From assembly GCA_037447655.1 (NCBI GenBank), contig JBBHKE010000822.1, positions 38,677-102,676 on the forward strand: a DNA stretch of 64,000 bases. Direction: 5' to 3'. Source of the stretch: Zygnema cylindricum (Eukaryota > Streptophyta > Zygnematophyceae > Zygnematales > Zygnemataceae). Below are positions 31,546 to 49,317 of this stretch, piece by piece. Numbering within the stretch: the first letter of the stretch is position 1; every line of letters begins with the position of its first letter. The notes beneath the pieces are model-generated. The model did no database searches and was not told the origin of the DNA. It saw only the letters and a list, made by a program, of their open reading frames with translations. Both the position numbers and the translations under genes were made by a program.

Positions 31546-31894
31546 AAGTCTTGGATGAGTTTTGGGAGCCAACATGTGTTGAAAAGAAAAATCTGTACAA
31601 CGATTCAAACCGGGTTTGGCTCGATAAAAACTGACATCGGAAATTAAAATCGGTCCAACCGAACCATGACACTTTAAACAGTTTGCGAATTAACGAAACC
31701 GAAGTTCGATCTAAAACAGTTATGTACCCGTACATAAATTTAGAGCTAGCTGGCCAAATTATGTACGATTTATGTACCTTTTTGTACGAACACGTGGGAA
31801 AGTCTTTGACTCCGATTCGACCACAGATGCTGCAACAAAAAAAATAAAAAAAAATGAAATAGTTTAACTGAACCCTAAAACTATATTTCTTTTC
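31546..31894 (+). promoter_or_regulatory. UMPS upstream region with G-box
   Basis: About 350 bases between the RT remnant and the UMPS start codon. CACGTG (G-box core) lies at 31791-31796, about 100 bases before the ATG, and several GTAC-containing words (TGTACG) cluster at 31730-31790. No clear TATA box. Function is inferred from position only. Confidence 0.35.
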
Positions 31895-38299
<6,405 letters not shown>

Positions 38300-39874
38300 A
38301 AAAGGAAAACCCTAGAACAACGAAAACAAAAGAAAACAAGAGAACAAAAGAAAACAACGAAAGTAAAAAAAGGAAATAAAACATCGAAAGCAAAAAAACG
38401 GAGAAAAATGGAAGAACTGAACAAAAAACCATCGGAAGTGAAACGGAAACCACAGAAGATTTTCCTGGATTCTATTTTTAAAAGTGGATGCAAGGTTTGA
38501 TTTTTTTTTTTTTTACCCCTTTTTGACAGTTTTAAAAACCTGATTGTAATATTTTTTGGTTATATAAAGGTGGAAATATGTTTTTGTTTCAAAAGGCTTT
38601 GAAAGCTTTCGTTTTGGAAAATATCCTCTTGAAAGAAAACTGTTAGCGGAAAAAAATAAAAATATGATAAAAATAATACGAAAAATATATGAAATCTTAT
38701 TGTTGTTGTCTACTCTTATTCTGGTTTCGGTCAAAGGATAAAGATTTGAACAAGTCAATTTTTTTTTCCATATGGATTTCTTTATTTTTACTTTTAATGT
38801 TATTATTATTACTTGTTAACATCAGTAGTTTGTTTTATTAAATTATAATCTTTTCTCTAAATTTTACTTTTTATGTTACTATTATTACTTGTTTACATCG
38901 TTTAATTGTTTATTAAGCTATCCCGTCTTTGGGATTTGTTGGTATAAATACCTTGAAAACTGAAACTTTCACCGAAAACTGTTCCAAAAGTTTTTCACTT
39001 AATATGGTAATGTGTGTTTTTTAGTCTTTTTTTTTCCTACTTCGTTGTAAGGTTAAATGTTAACGGAAAAATAAAATTAAAATTTTTGTCTGTATACTAA
39101 GTCTTAAGGCATTTGAGGGCAATCAAGAAACAACCTAAAAAAACAAAAAACACAAAAAACAAAAACGAAAACAAAAAAAACAGAAAAATTAAAAAAATGG
39201 GCTATAGTATAATTACGCTTTTCTTTGAATACTGAATCCATGAAAAAATGGTGGTTTTTTGGCATTTTTCCTTAAGGTCTTTTTTACATGCTAATATGCA
39301 AAGGGATATAAATGCTTTTACATGTTCTTTCTGTTCTATTTTAAAAGCATTATAGGATCCTAATGTGGAAAAACTAGAGTCAAACGATGGAGTTTTTCAT
39401 TGTACTTTTGTAACATTTTATTAAAGTCACATTTTAATATTTTATTCAAGTTATACAATTTATAGTTTTTAAGACTTATTATTAGTCAACGTAAGGATTA
39501 TTTTCGGTCAAAATAAGATTTCGTTGAGTTGATGTCTATAGTTTCTTTGGGTGGTGTCATTGTAACAAAGATAATAGCGATATAATGATGATCGTAAATG
39601 TAATGTATGGTGCTTACTTAACAAAGTCTTACACTTTATTAGTCTAGACACTTTTTCAGTCGTTCTTTTTCATCTCCATTGATTTTATCATTTCAAAAAT
39701 CGTTTTAAAGTGTGGAAAAATGTGCCCGTGACGTGACTTGTTTTGCGCTCTTTGTCTTTTTGTGTCGCTTCTCTGCCAGACGCCCAGTCTCAAGTTTGTC
39801 GTACGTTCGTGTTTTTTGAGTTTTTTAAATAATTAAAACAGAATATATTAAAATGCTCGAACACAATTTCCAAC
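38300..39874. other. AT-rich interval between UMPS and tRNA-Tyr
   Basis: No gene recognised. It begins with the A-rich UMPS 3' region (38300-38480). The remainder is AT-rich with A/T homopolymers. Confidence 0.4.
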
Positions 39875-39956
39875 CCGACCATAGCTCAGTTGGTAGAGCG
39901 GAGGACTGTAGTGTACTGCTATCCTTAGGTCACTGGTTCGAATCCGGTTGGTCGGA
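39875..39956 (+). tRNA. tRNA-Tyr (GUA) with 9-base intron
   Basis: A full cloverleaf can be folded. The acceptor stem is CCGACCA with TGGTCGG plus discriminator A. The D arm is GCTCAGTTGGTAGAGC (A box), the anticodon arm GAGGACTGTAG...ATCCTT and the T arm CTGGTTCGAATCCGG (B box). Anticodon GTA is at 39908-39910. The intron 39912-39920 (TGTACTGCT) follows base 37, the canonical site in nuclear tRNA-Tyr of plants. The mature length is 73. A TTTTT terminator is at 39962-39966. Upstream CAA triplets are present. Confidence 0.96.
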
Positions 39957-39978
39957 AGCACTTTTTAATTATTTAACC

Positions 39979-40066
39979 TTGAGAAGGTTCGAAACTGGCT
40001 GGTCGGAAGTTTATTTTAAATATCTCGAACCTGAAAAAGGTTTGAAACTGGTTGGTCGGAAGTTTA
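39979..40066. repeat. Two degenerate copies of the tRNA-Tyr 3' end
   Basis: AAGGTTCGAAACTGGCTGGTCGGAAGTTTAT (39984-) and AAGGTTTGAAACTGGTTGGTCGGAAGTTTAT (40034-) resemble the T arm, acceptor strand and trailing GGAAG of the adjacent tRNA gene (GGTTCGAATCCGGTTGGTCGGAAG). Spacing is about 50 bases. No 5' halves are present, so they are not functional tRNAs. Confidence 0.85.
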
Positions 40067-41023
40067 TATGCCGCCGTATTTTTCGCTTGATTGACATTTA
40101 TTCGTGATGAGCAAAGCGACATTTATTTCTGCCGAGACGAAAAAGACAAGCTGGTGACGATATTAATTATAAGTGATAACGGCCACGACATTCCTGAAAA
40201 CCATAAATTTGTCAGCTTGCACTTGTCATCGTTATTAGTGTTGAATTTATTAGTATTAATGTGAAATTGAAATTTGTAATGCTATAGTACACCGCCAATC
40301 GCTGTTAGAGTAAAGGAATAAATAGCGTAAAAAAACAATTAGTGTTATTACGCTAACTGGGAAAAAAAAAAAAAAAAACGTATATTCTAATTAATCACTA
40401 ATTCTAATTTGGATTTTATCGAATAATAAATGCCCGCCGTATTGATGTCTACATCAGTATATGTATCCGTACAAAAATTAACAATTCGTACGCCAAAATC
40501 TGAATATTCGAGTTTGCCTCTCTTTTTCCAGTGCACATGCACATGCGTGCGCAATTACATTAAATGACATTTTGTACATTTTTATTTCAAAAAGTACATT
40601 TTGGTGCGGAAAAACTGTCCGTACATCACACTATAAACATTGCGGTGTACTTCCATTATTAATGCTAATTAAAAAAATAACTCTAAAAGGCGTAAAGGAA
40701 AAAATATACTTATGGATTGTATTACAGGTTAACAAAAAAAAAGGGTGGGGCACCGAATTAGCGTTATTTACTCTAATAACGATTGGCGGTGTAAATGTAC
40801 TGTAGTTTAGTGCAAGGTACTGTAACGTGGCAGATTACAATCCACTTCCTTGAATAGTGTTGCTAACACTATTTTGTGATTTCCGGTCAAAAAAAGACGC
40901 GACCGAATTAGTGTTATTAACTCTAATAACGATGGGCACTCTGTCGTACAGGTAACCTTTTCTTTTAATAGTTTTGAATAGTTTATTTGTTATTTGCAAC
41001 GATATGGTAAAGCCCGCCAATTA
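40067..41023. other. Cluster of partial family C sequences
   Basis: Family C ends and interiors appear near 40285-40315 (TACACCGCCAATCGCTGTTAG), 40760-40793 (TAATAACGATTGGCGGTG) and 40808-40945 (GTGGCAGATTACAATCCAC ... ACTCTAATAACGATGGGCA). They look like several truncated or recombined copies. No gene recognised. Confidence 0.6.
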
Positions 41024-41086
41024 GGGTGAAGTTCCATTAGACATTTTTGTAATCGTACGGCCAACTCTACAGACCGGGTCGACTGA

Positions 41087-41521
41087 TAGCCTATTCCCAC
41101 CGGAGCATTTGTAACTTTTGCCCATTCCGATGATTTTCCCAAAACTCATCGGAAAACGGGTCTTGTTCACACCAAAATTTTGGCACGTAACCCCGATTGT
41201 GACATGTCACACGCTTCGACGTCATCAAACATAGACGCGATACAAACATGCAGTTTTCCAAACTTAATAATACGCGAAAATAATGAAATAACCGTTCGGA
41301 TGTTGTTTTTGCTTCGTCATCTTTTGGGTTTACCGTTGGCTTGTTTCAAAGAAAGACGCAACCTTAAACCGACTTCAATATCCTCAAATATTCCGAGGAA
41401 GTTTTATTGTACGGTTTTCCGGGAACTTTCGAGAACAACAAAGTCGGTGCTCGGAAAGTCGTACATTATTCGAACGTCCGTCTGTTGCGGAAGTGATTTT
41501 TTTTTCGGTGGGAATAGGCTA
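41087..41521. mobile_element. 435-bp TIR element nested in family B
   Basis: Perfect 16-base inverted repeats TAGCCTATTCCCACCG (41087-41102) and CGGTGGGAATAGGCTA (41506-41521). No target duplication could be paired. A 133-residue frame (41180-41581) covers most of it and runs past its end. It has no recognisable domain and I do not call it a gene. Confidence 0.75.
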
Positions 41522-41525
41522 CCAG

Positions 41526-41628
41526 AAACCCTAAAAAACCCTTTAAAAAAAAGAAGTTCAAACGCTTCAATTCCAGCCTAAAAAACCCTAAAATATCCTA
41601 AAAAATCCTAAGAAACCCTAAAAATGAG
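41526..41628. repeat. Degenerate telomere-like CCCTAAA stretch
   Basis: AACCCTAAAAAACCC, CCTAAAAAACCCTAAAAT, ATCCTAAAAAATCCTAAG and AAACCCTAAAAATG occur in series. The plant-type telomere unit is CCCTAAA, but the spacing here is irregular. A similar short stretch lies at about 54715-54755. Confidence 0.55.
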
Positions 41629-42431
41629 TCGATGTTCCATCACCTAGAGTTTGTAAACCATGTGTTGTGGGTTGACTGGCGCCGCGCAAGCTACGATCCG
41701 ATATTGAATATCTTTTAGATTTTTAGCACCGACAAACTCAACTTAAAATCTTCACTTGCGTACTATGTACCTGCGTACGAAATCATCATACGACAATTTT
41801 TTTATACTTTTTGCAGACGCCAGTCTTTACGCCAGCTCATTTTTTAGGGTTTCGAACTTAACGAAAGTCCTTTGAGAGAAATAGTGTAAGGAACAAAAGT
41901 TACCGAAAATAGCTTGACAAAGGAATGTTACGAAATTACATTTTTATTTTCGGTTGTATTTTGGAAAGCACGTGTCATGTGCAAATCTTGTGATTTTTCG
42001 TTTGGTTGTGCATCGTGACACGTAGCTTAATCGTCCAACGTGTCACGATTTTTTTTATTTGTATCTGCCAACTCACCTCCTCGAGGTGGGTTGATTGTGA
42101 CAGAGAAAAATGAAGCGAACGCCTCGCAGATGAACATTCGACGGTCAGTTTTACCTCCCAGACCTTCGGAGAGTATTGGCAAGATTCTTTGTAATGTTAT
42201 TTTTCGTATAAAAACAAAATAAGCGTTACGATTTGGTACGGATAGTCGCGGATTTCTGTAAACTACCCCACTTTTCGTCTGATGGAACGTCACCCATATA
42301 AATGGTAATACTGAAGGATATCTGATTATCTCATTACCTCATTTGGCGGCTAGGATTATTTAATTAGAATCGGTTAGGGTTTATAGTAAATTATAAAAAG
42401 TAAATAAGTTAAATTGAACCTGTTATGACAT

Positions 42432-42513
42432 CCGACAATAGCTCAGTTGGTAGAGCGGAGGACTGTAGAGCAATGCTATCCTTAGGTCACTGGTTCGAAT
42501 CCGGTTTGTCGGA
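42432..42513 (+). tRNA. tRNA-Tyr (GUA), second copy, with 9-base intron
   Basis: Acceptor stem CCGACAA with TTGTCGG plus A73, where the last base pairs differ from the first copy but remain complementary. D arm, anticodon arm (GTA at 42465-42467) and T arm are identical to copy 1. The intron 42469-42477 is AGCAATGCT, differing from TGTACTGCT in the first half. A T6 terminator lies at 42524-42529. Same orientation, 2.56 kb downstream of copy 1. Confidence 0.96.
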
Positions 42514-42529
42514 TACAATCTCCTTTTTT

Positions 42530-44050
42530 CAAAGGAGTCGTGGTTCAAGACCAAGTATTATACGGATCGCTACCCTCAAGAAAAAAAGGGTATAATCGAA
42601 GAATCCAGCGGCTGCGATCTTCCCTCTGATCAGATAATGGAACGATGTCAAGCGGGCTGCACTTGTTCATTCCATTATAATTTGTGTTTAAAATAGGTTT
42701 TTTTTTTTTTTTGGGTTAATCTGCTCATTTGTTTAGCTACAATAGCAAATGAGCTAAAATAATGGATTACAACTGCGCATTGAAAATACGTTTCATGTCA
42801 GCAGTCCCGTTCGCAGTTTCGACGGCAGTTGAAAGCGTGAAATCGGTGGCCAGCTTTCATCCAATGATTTTGCGTTTTAATGGACCGCAAAAAAGTACGG
42901 AAATGATAATGGATTATCTGGCGGGGTCGCGCACTTCATTATAGTCGGCAGAAGTTAACGGCTTATTACCGGTCAAAGACGGTTGACTGATGTACGGTAT
43001 GAGCTGTTTTTACAAGTGCAAAAAAATTGCACAGGTGAAAGGCGTCGCACGCGGGAAAAATTTGAGCACGTGTAAAAGAATTATACACGCGTGCAAAGTC
43101 TCGCACGCATGGATTATACTGGAATTCGAAAAAAGTGCAACGGGCCGTACAGATTATGTCCGATTTTCATAGATACGCCAAAATTGGTTGTACCAGTTTT
43201 TTTTCCTTTTTCTGTTTTTCACCTGCACTGCCAATATGTCACCGACAAAAAAATAAAAATAGAAAATAAGGCAGAAATAGCTGGACCGCTCTGTCGTTTT
43301 ATGACTTGATTGGCTTAAATAGTTGCTGTATCTAACCGTATTTAATCCAGATACTGATTATGATACACCGGTTTATCTGTTTTAATGGGCAAGAAGCCAA
43401 GAATAACCGGTTAAAAGGGTGCTATTTCCATGTTGGTGACGTTTTTTTCAAGCCAAGTACGAATGCATGAATTTTTGCTTCGGGAATTTCCGTGATACTT
43501 GGATGTAAAAAAAGCCGTACATGCCAGCGCGGCATTACGGACAGAACACGACAAAGTGTGTACGTAGGTTTTATTTTCTTTCGTGCGAACGTGCGGACGC
43601 GCCGCCGTTTGAAAACAATTTTTTAATGGACTCATCGATGACACGTGGCAAAAATACGTTGAATTTGAATTCGAAAAGTACGATGTACGAAAAATGTACA
43701 TTTCACGTGATTTTTCGCATCAGCGTTTTTTTTTTAGGGTTGCACGTTTTTGACAAGTCAATGTTAGTCAACTTTGGTCAAAGCTGGTCGATTTTGGTCA
43801 ATGTTTGGTCAATCTTTAGTCAATGTTTAGATTCAACGATACAAGTAACCAATAAGACGTTTTTACTCGAGAAAAAACGTTTATTGTATATTATATTTCA
43901 TGTCCATAATAAAATTTGCTCTAAAAAATCCATGCGAAATAGAATAACATGAAGTCGTTCTATGACTCTAAAAACTACTAATTGTTTTTGTAATGAAATT
44001 TTAATTAAATTTTAATTTTACTTCCAATTAGTGCCATGCATGCGCGTTTA
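42530..44050. other. Non-coding interval with TTGGTCAA repeats
   Basis: No gene recognised. A short minisatellite at about 43755-43830 repeats (T)TTGGTCAA/TTAGTCAATG at 11-15-base spacing. The T-run near 42700 is unremarkable. The frame at 43521-43952 has no domain. Confidence 0.45.
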
Positions 44051-44056
44051 ATTATT

Positions 44057-44140
<84 letters not shown>

Positions 44141-44145
44141 TATAT
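44051..44145. repeat. (ATT)n-(TA)n-(AAT)n compound microsatellite, self-complementary
   Basis: ATT repeats, then about 26 bases of TA, then AAT repeats. The halves are mutual reverse complements, so the block can form a long hairpin. A/T-rich tails with AATA words continue to about 44330. Confidence 0.95.
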
Positions 44146-44516
44146 TTATAGTAAATTTATTATTTTTAAAATGACACGTGTGATGAAATGGGTGATGGCA
44201 ATAACTAAAACCACAAAAAATAATAATAATAGTATTAATAATAATAAAAATAATAATAAAAAAATAGAAATAGAAATAAATTAAATAAATAAATAAATTA
44301 AATTAACTTAAAAAAAAAATCATGTTGGTAGTAATGACAATGGAGTAATGACCATACATGAAATAGTGTGGATGAGGTCCACTTGGGGGAGAAGGTAGGT
44401 GAGAGAATGTGGACGCCAAGAGCTTTTAGATAGTCCTAGTAACAATTGGCTGGGGTTTGACTTCTTTTTTTTGTAAGGTTTTTTAAAGTGACGTTTCCGC
44501 CGTTTTTCGTTTTCAT

Positions 44517-44632
44517 TCCCTCTCTCTCCCTCTCTCTCCCTCTCTCTCTCCCTCCTCTCTCTGTCTCCCTCTCTCTGTCTCCCTCCTCCCTCCCCTCTCT
44601 CTTCCCTCTCCCTCCCTCCCCGTCTCTATTAC
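44517..44632. repeat. CT-rich tract
   Basis: CCCTCTCTCTCCC-type repeats, pure pyrimidine apart from single G at GTCT positions. Frames on both strands are low-complexity artefacts. Confidence 0.9.
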
Positions 44633-44848
44633 ACTCCCTATCTCTATCATCCACATTACTACTCCACCGAGACAAAATCCCTTCCTTCCTTCCACACTAT
44701 TGCTGGTTAGTGTTACAATGTCAAGAACATTATGTGTATTTATTAAAATTACTGTGTGTAAATATCGAAATTGCTGCGTGACTTTAACAATTATATCCAA
44801 TAAAACATATTTAAATTAAGTGTCGTGTGACTGTGACAGTTTTTTTCT

Positions 44849-44854
<6 letters not shown>

Positions 44855-44923
<69 letters not shown>

Positions 44924-44935
44924 CATATATATATA
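44855..44935. repeat. (TA)n microsatellite
   Basis: About 60 bases of uninterrupted TA followed by imperfect TATATC and ATATATAC units. Confidence 0.95.
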
Positions 44936-45569
44936 CATACAACCACAAAAATCAATCTACACCGATATAACCATAAATATTAATTAGACATGCAACTATG
45001 TACTGTTGTACACAAAAAGTTGAGGTTTTTGATAGATTTTTTAAATGTGCATCACCCAAGGCCCTTGCCTTGACATGCGAAGAAATCAACCAAGTCTATT
45101 TGAGAGCCTTGGAGACCTTTGTATTGAGGGTGAGGGGAAGTATTTGCAAAAACCTCATTTGACCACCACAACCGCTACTATTACATTTCGAACTAAACCA
45201 TGAGACAGTGTTCGCTCCACATGCAAACAACGGAGTACTGAACAACTTGTGCATATAGACACAAGGCGTGTTGCCTTCAAGTGAAGACCCTGGTAGACCA
45301 AGTCTTAAACAAAATGGTTTCATATCATAAATGAAAATCATAAATGTAAATTGTGGGGACTAAAACAAATTGTTGCAAAGATTGACTTTGTAACAAGCCC
45401 AATAGCTCAATATTTACACCCTGATCTAGAACAATAGTGAAGATATTGATGAGTGGATGAGTGAATAATGGAGTTGTGTGATGAGAAGAGAGTTAAATTC
45501 ATCATCGATTACTTGATTCTTTATATGTTCTCATTCTCGCAAGTGACTTTTGATGATAAGGTCGAAAAG
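44936..45569. other. Interval with one unassigned minus-strand frame
   Basis: A minus frame at 45096-45341 (81 codons) has several Cys and Ser residues (FSSKCNSSGCGG) but no family I recognise. It lies in non-repetitive sequence and could be an exon fragment, but support is minimal. Confidence 0.25.
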
Positions 45570-45865
45570 GAAAAAATGACAGCGGAAAGGTAAAACGAGG
45601 ATAGAAGCATTAAACAGGGACAAAAAGGTACAACGAGGATTTAAACCTAAAACGAGAATGGAAATGTAAAACGTGGACGAAAAGGGAAAACGAGGACCTT
45701 AAGGTAAAACGATGAATGAAAGGTAAAAAGAAAGACAAGATAAAAAGAGAAGGGAGAGGTAAAACGAGAAGTTAAAACAAGACCGTAAAAACAAAAAGAG
45801 GACGGAAATGTGAAACCGAAGACATAAAAGTAAATCGAGGAAGAGAAGTTAAAAACGAGGTCTTG
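45570..45865. repeat. ~20-bp degenerate minisatellite GGTAAAACGAGGA
   Basis: Units such as AAAGGTAAAACGAGGATAG, AAGGTACAACGAGGATTT, AATGTAAAACGTGGACG and AGGTAAAACGAGAAG recur about 13-15 times at 17-24-base spacing with heavy divergence. Confidence 0.85.
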
Positions 45866-48042
45866 GGCTTAGGATGGTAAAAGTGAATGAGAAAAAAGTC
45901 ATAATTGAGATTGTAGGGAGTTTTTGACCATTGTAGAAATATTGTGGGCGAGGATAGGAGTTTTTTTTTTTTGTCAACTACCAAAAAATGTGATGTTATG
46001 AAAACTGTTCCGTAATATTTTTTTACTGTTCTAGTACGAAATTCGAATTTTCATAATAAGTTTAGATTTCCATGTTATAAAAATATTATTTAACATTTGA
46101 TTATTGCGTTTAAAGTTACTTTTCAATAAACAACTTTGTTAATTCTTTGATGGTCAGATAAAATAATGCTTCATATTTTGTTTCTTGGTTTCTATTTTTC
46201 AATTTTTTGACTTAAAGATTCTCTTGTATAACTTGTTATTCTCTGAAAACCTTTTTTTTTTGGCCTTCTTCTCTCTCGACAAGCCAAAATTCGACCTAAT
46301 TTGGTATAAATAGTACCCGCTAATATTGTAAATTTATCAATAATTGTTATACCTTTGTTCTCCAAACGGCTCAATATTTGAAAATTGGAACATTGGAAAA
46401 TTGGAAAATTGAAGAATTGAAAAATTGGAAAATTTGGAAGAAAATGTAAAAATCAAAATTGACAAATACAAGTATAAAAACGGAAATTTAATCTCAAGTT
46501 GATAAATTATTCAGTTTTCGAAATTCAATAAGATTAAGAAAACCAGCAATTCTCCCAAAATCTCAATTTGTTTTTTCAACAAATAATAATAATAAAAAAA
46601 AAAAAAAAAAACAAAATACAAAAAAAAAAAAAAAAAAAAAAAAACATATTGAAAAAAAAAAACATATTAAAAAAAAGAGGTCGCTAACACAAAATGTTTT
46701 GATAAACACAGACCTTTCGCAAGATGACATTCTCCAAATTCCCAATCAAACTTTGATTACCAAAATGTCACCAAAAATTAATGTCGGAAATTTAACATAG
46801 AATTAAAAAGTACACATTAAAACATACAATCCTACATCGACAAAAAGAAATAGGACACGAAAATTTCAACAATACAAATCCAATCTCGTGCATAACAAAA
46901 AAAAAACATGAAAAGGAAACATTAAAAGTAATAAGTAGAGAACCAATGAGGCAAAAAAAATTATAAACATACTGGCAATACAAACGTGACATTTGTGACA
47001 CCCATCAATCATTACTAAATACAAAAAAAAAAATAACTCATAAAAAAAAAGTCATTTTTGACTTAATACCAAAATTGACACCTGGTAAATTAAATTAGTA
47101 AATTTAGTACCAAAATCAAATATAAACTTAGATACAAAATCCACTTACCAAATCCAATAACTTTGTTGTCCCAATAACAATCACCTACGTCCCCAAGAAT
47201 TTTGACTCAAAGGCATCCATTCAAAAATAGAAAATCAAAAATCAAAAATCAAAATCAAAGATCAAAAATCAAAATCAAAAACCAAAATTTTGGGAAAAAT
47301 CTCGAGGACAACAAAATATTTCGATTCCGACAAATAACGAAAAAGTGAGAGAAAAGAAACAGGAACAAGTCAATCAAAATCTATTTACTACACCGTGAAT
47401 TAATATTAAATTATGTTAATAACACTAATTCGATGTCCTCTTTTTTTAGCACTTCGAACACAAAATGGTGTGAATAATTAGAAATGATTTTTCCTGAACC
47501 CTAATACTTTCTAAACGGTTTAAAACTAGAAACAGCATTTGGAACAGAATTAGAATTAATTACACTAATATAAACACTAATATAAACATTTTTCTATTAA
47601 CACCGAGCTAATGATTTCTTTACACTAATAACGATTCACAATGTACTTCTTCAATCAAATAAAACAAATAGTAACATTTCTATAAGATCTTTCACAATCC
47701 CAATTAAGAAAATTGGAGAGAAAGAAAAGGGCCTTACAACTGTATGTTAGACCAATCGAAACAAAAAAAATACATATATATATACATATTTTAGAAAATG
47801 TTAATGTATACATATACATATACATATTTTAGAAAATGTTAATGTTTTAGAAGAATGTTGAGAGATAAAACGAAATATAAAAAAACAAATGATATAACAA
47901 TTCTGTGAGTGAACAAGTTGTGTACAAAGAATTTGGTACCACAACTTAAATATAAAAAAAAACCAAAAATCGCTCACGAAAGATAGTGTGATTGTTGTAA
48001 TAGATTGATAGACTACTGTTTTGTAACCGGTAAAGAATACTA
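45866..48042. other. A-rich non-coding interval
   Basis: Minor repeats are (GAAAATTGGAAAATTG)n at 46380-46435, A-runs at 46590-46645 and (AAAATCAAAAATC)n at 47225-47285. A partial family C end lies at 47392. No gene recognised. Confidence 0.45.
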
Positions 48043-48090
48043 CACCGTGTATCGCTATTAGTGTTAACACTAATAGCGATAGATGGTGTC
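48043..48090. repeat. Family C termini fused into a solo palindrome
   Basis: TACACCGTGTATCGCTATTAGTG, then TTAA overlap, then CACTAATAGCGATAGATGGTGT. Both family C inverted repeats abut with the interior missing, giving an imperfect 46-base palindrome. Confidence 0.85.
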
Positions 48091-49317
48091 GTTCACACTA
48101 ATTGATGAAGTCTCACAAATAATAAATGGGTTCAAAACTCATTTATTGATGTTTCTATAAACCTTATATAACTTGAAAAACCTTCATATGATCTAGTGTG
48201 GAAAACATCAATATCTTTTAAGTTAAGCAAAAATCCTATTAAGGATATAATATAAATAGTAACGCTACAGTAAAACACGAATTCCTCGCTAAAATCTCCT
48301 TACCTAACAAAAATTATGAAATCATAGAGAGCTTTCTTAATTTGAAAAGGTGAATTGGATAAAAATACGAATATATTTTCAACTCTGTGGGATTAAGGAA
48401 AAAAAAACTATTCCCGCATAAAGAGTTTTACTCAAAATTCTCAACTGTTGTCTAAAATTTTGTACTTACCTGTGTTTTGAAACCTAAATGGGTAACCCAA
48501 ACCACAATAAAAAAAAAAAATGTACAGTCAAACATGTGAATTGACCACATCTAGATGGTTAGAAAGGGATTGAAGAGTGTAATAATAAAAAGACAAAACC
48601 ACCCTAATATGCACAAATTAAGCACTTAGGTAATAGTACATGAAACAATTTGAGGGCTAGTATAAGTTTTTTGCCTCAGTTTTTTTCATTTTCTGAGACA
48701 TAGAATCACTAACTTAGCACCCCAATTAGGGTATCACAGAATAGAAGATATAGAAGCTATTAACAAACAAAAAAGAAAAAAGAACTAATTACGGCATTGT
48801 AATATGGTACCCTACCGAATTGTACAAAGAAAAACTATGAGAGAAGTTGTCCAAAATTATTATTGCAACCGAATTCCTAAATTATTGCTTGGAAAAACCT
48901 ACCTAGAGTCGCAAAAAATCACCACCTCTTACTATAAAATGTCCAAAGGCACTAATTCCGACTTCAATTCTTGCACCTCCTCCTCCTCCTCCTCCTCCTC
49001 CCCCCTCTCCGTCACCTTTCATGTCTTTTATGGACCAATGGATTCGCAAATTTTTCAAAACATTTTCAAAATTTTTGAAAAAAGTTGTAATATCTCACAT
49101 AGAACACGAGACTTTATAATGCCATCAATCACTTTTGATGAAAAGGAGCTCGCCTCAAAAAACCAAAAAAAAAAGGCAAACTAAAACAAGGCAAACTAAA
49201 ACAAGGCATTGCAAATGAAATTCCTTAGCTTCAAACGGTTTTCATGAAAGACATACGAACCGAAAAACGAACCGAAAATTGAATCGAGATTTGTTTTCGA
49301 CTTATCGAAACGAAAAC
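48091..49317. other. AT-rich interval with a weak plus-strand frame
   Basis: The plus frame 48804-49184 (126 codons) contains a Ser run from (TCC)n at 48980-49001 and no known domain. Codon use and flanks give no support. Probably chance. Confidence 0.3.

Larger units (their letters stand above)
41024..42295 (+). mobile_element. Large family B TIR element, 1.27 kb
   Basis: Left end GGGTGAAGTTCCATTAGAC after TTA (41021-41023). Right end CACTTTTCGTCTGATGGAAC then GTCACCC to 42295, followed by ATA, so the duplication is imperfect. The right half contains GCCTCGCAGATGAACATTCG, CCTCCCAGACCTTCGGAGA and a hairpin (42069-42093), all family B features in reverse orientation to 9618. Extra length comes from the nested element at 41087-41521. 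Confidence 0.72.

Noticed and set aside
41180-41581. 133-codon plus-strand frame
   Set aside because: Covers a TIR element and runs across its right end. No homology recognised.
42540-42690. Possible small nuclear RNA-like region after the second tRNA
   Set aside because: Checked mentally against U1-U6, U3 and 7SL consensus motifs; none fits, and no promoter elements are evident.
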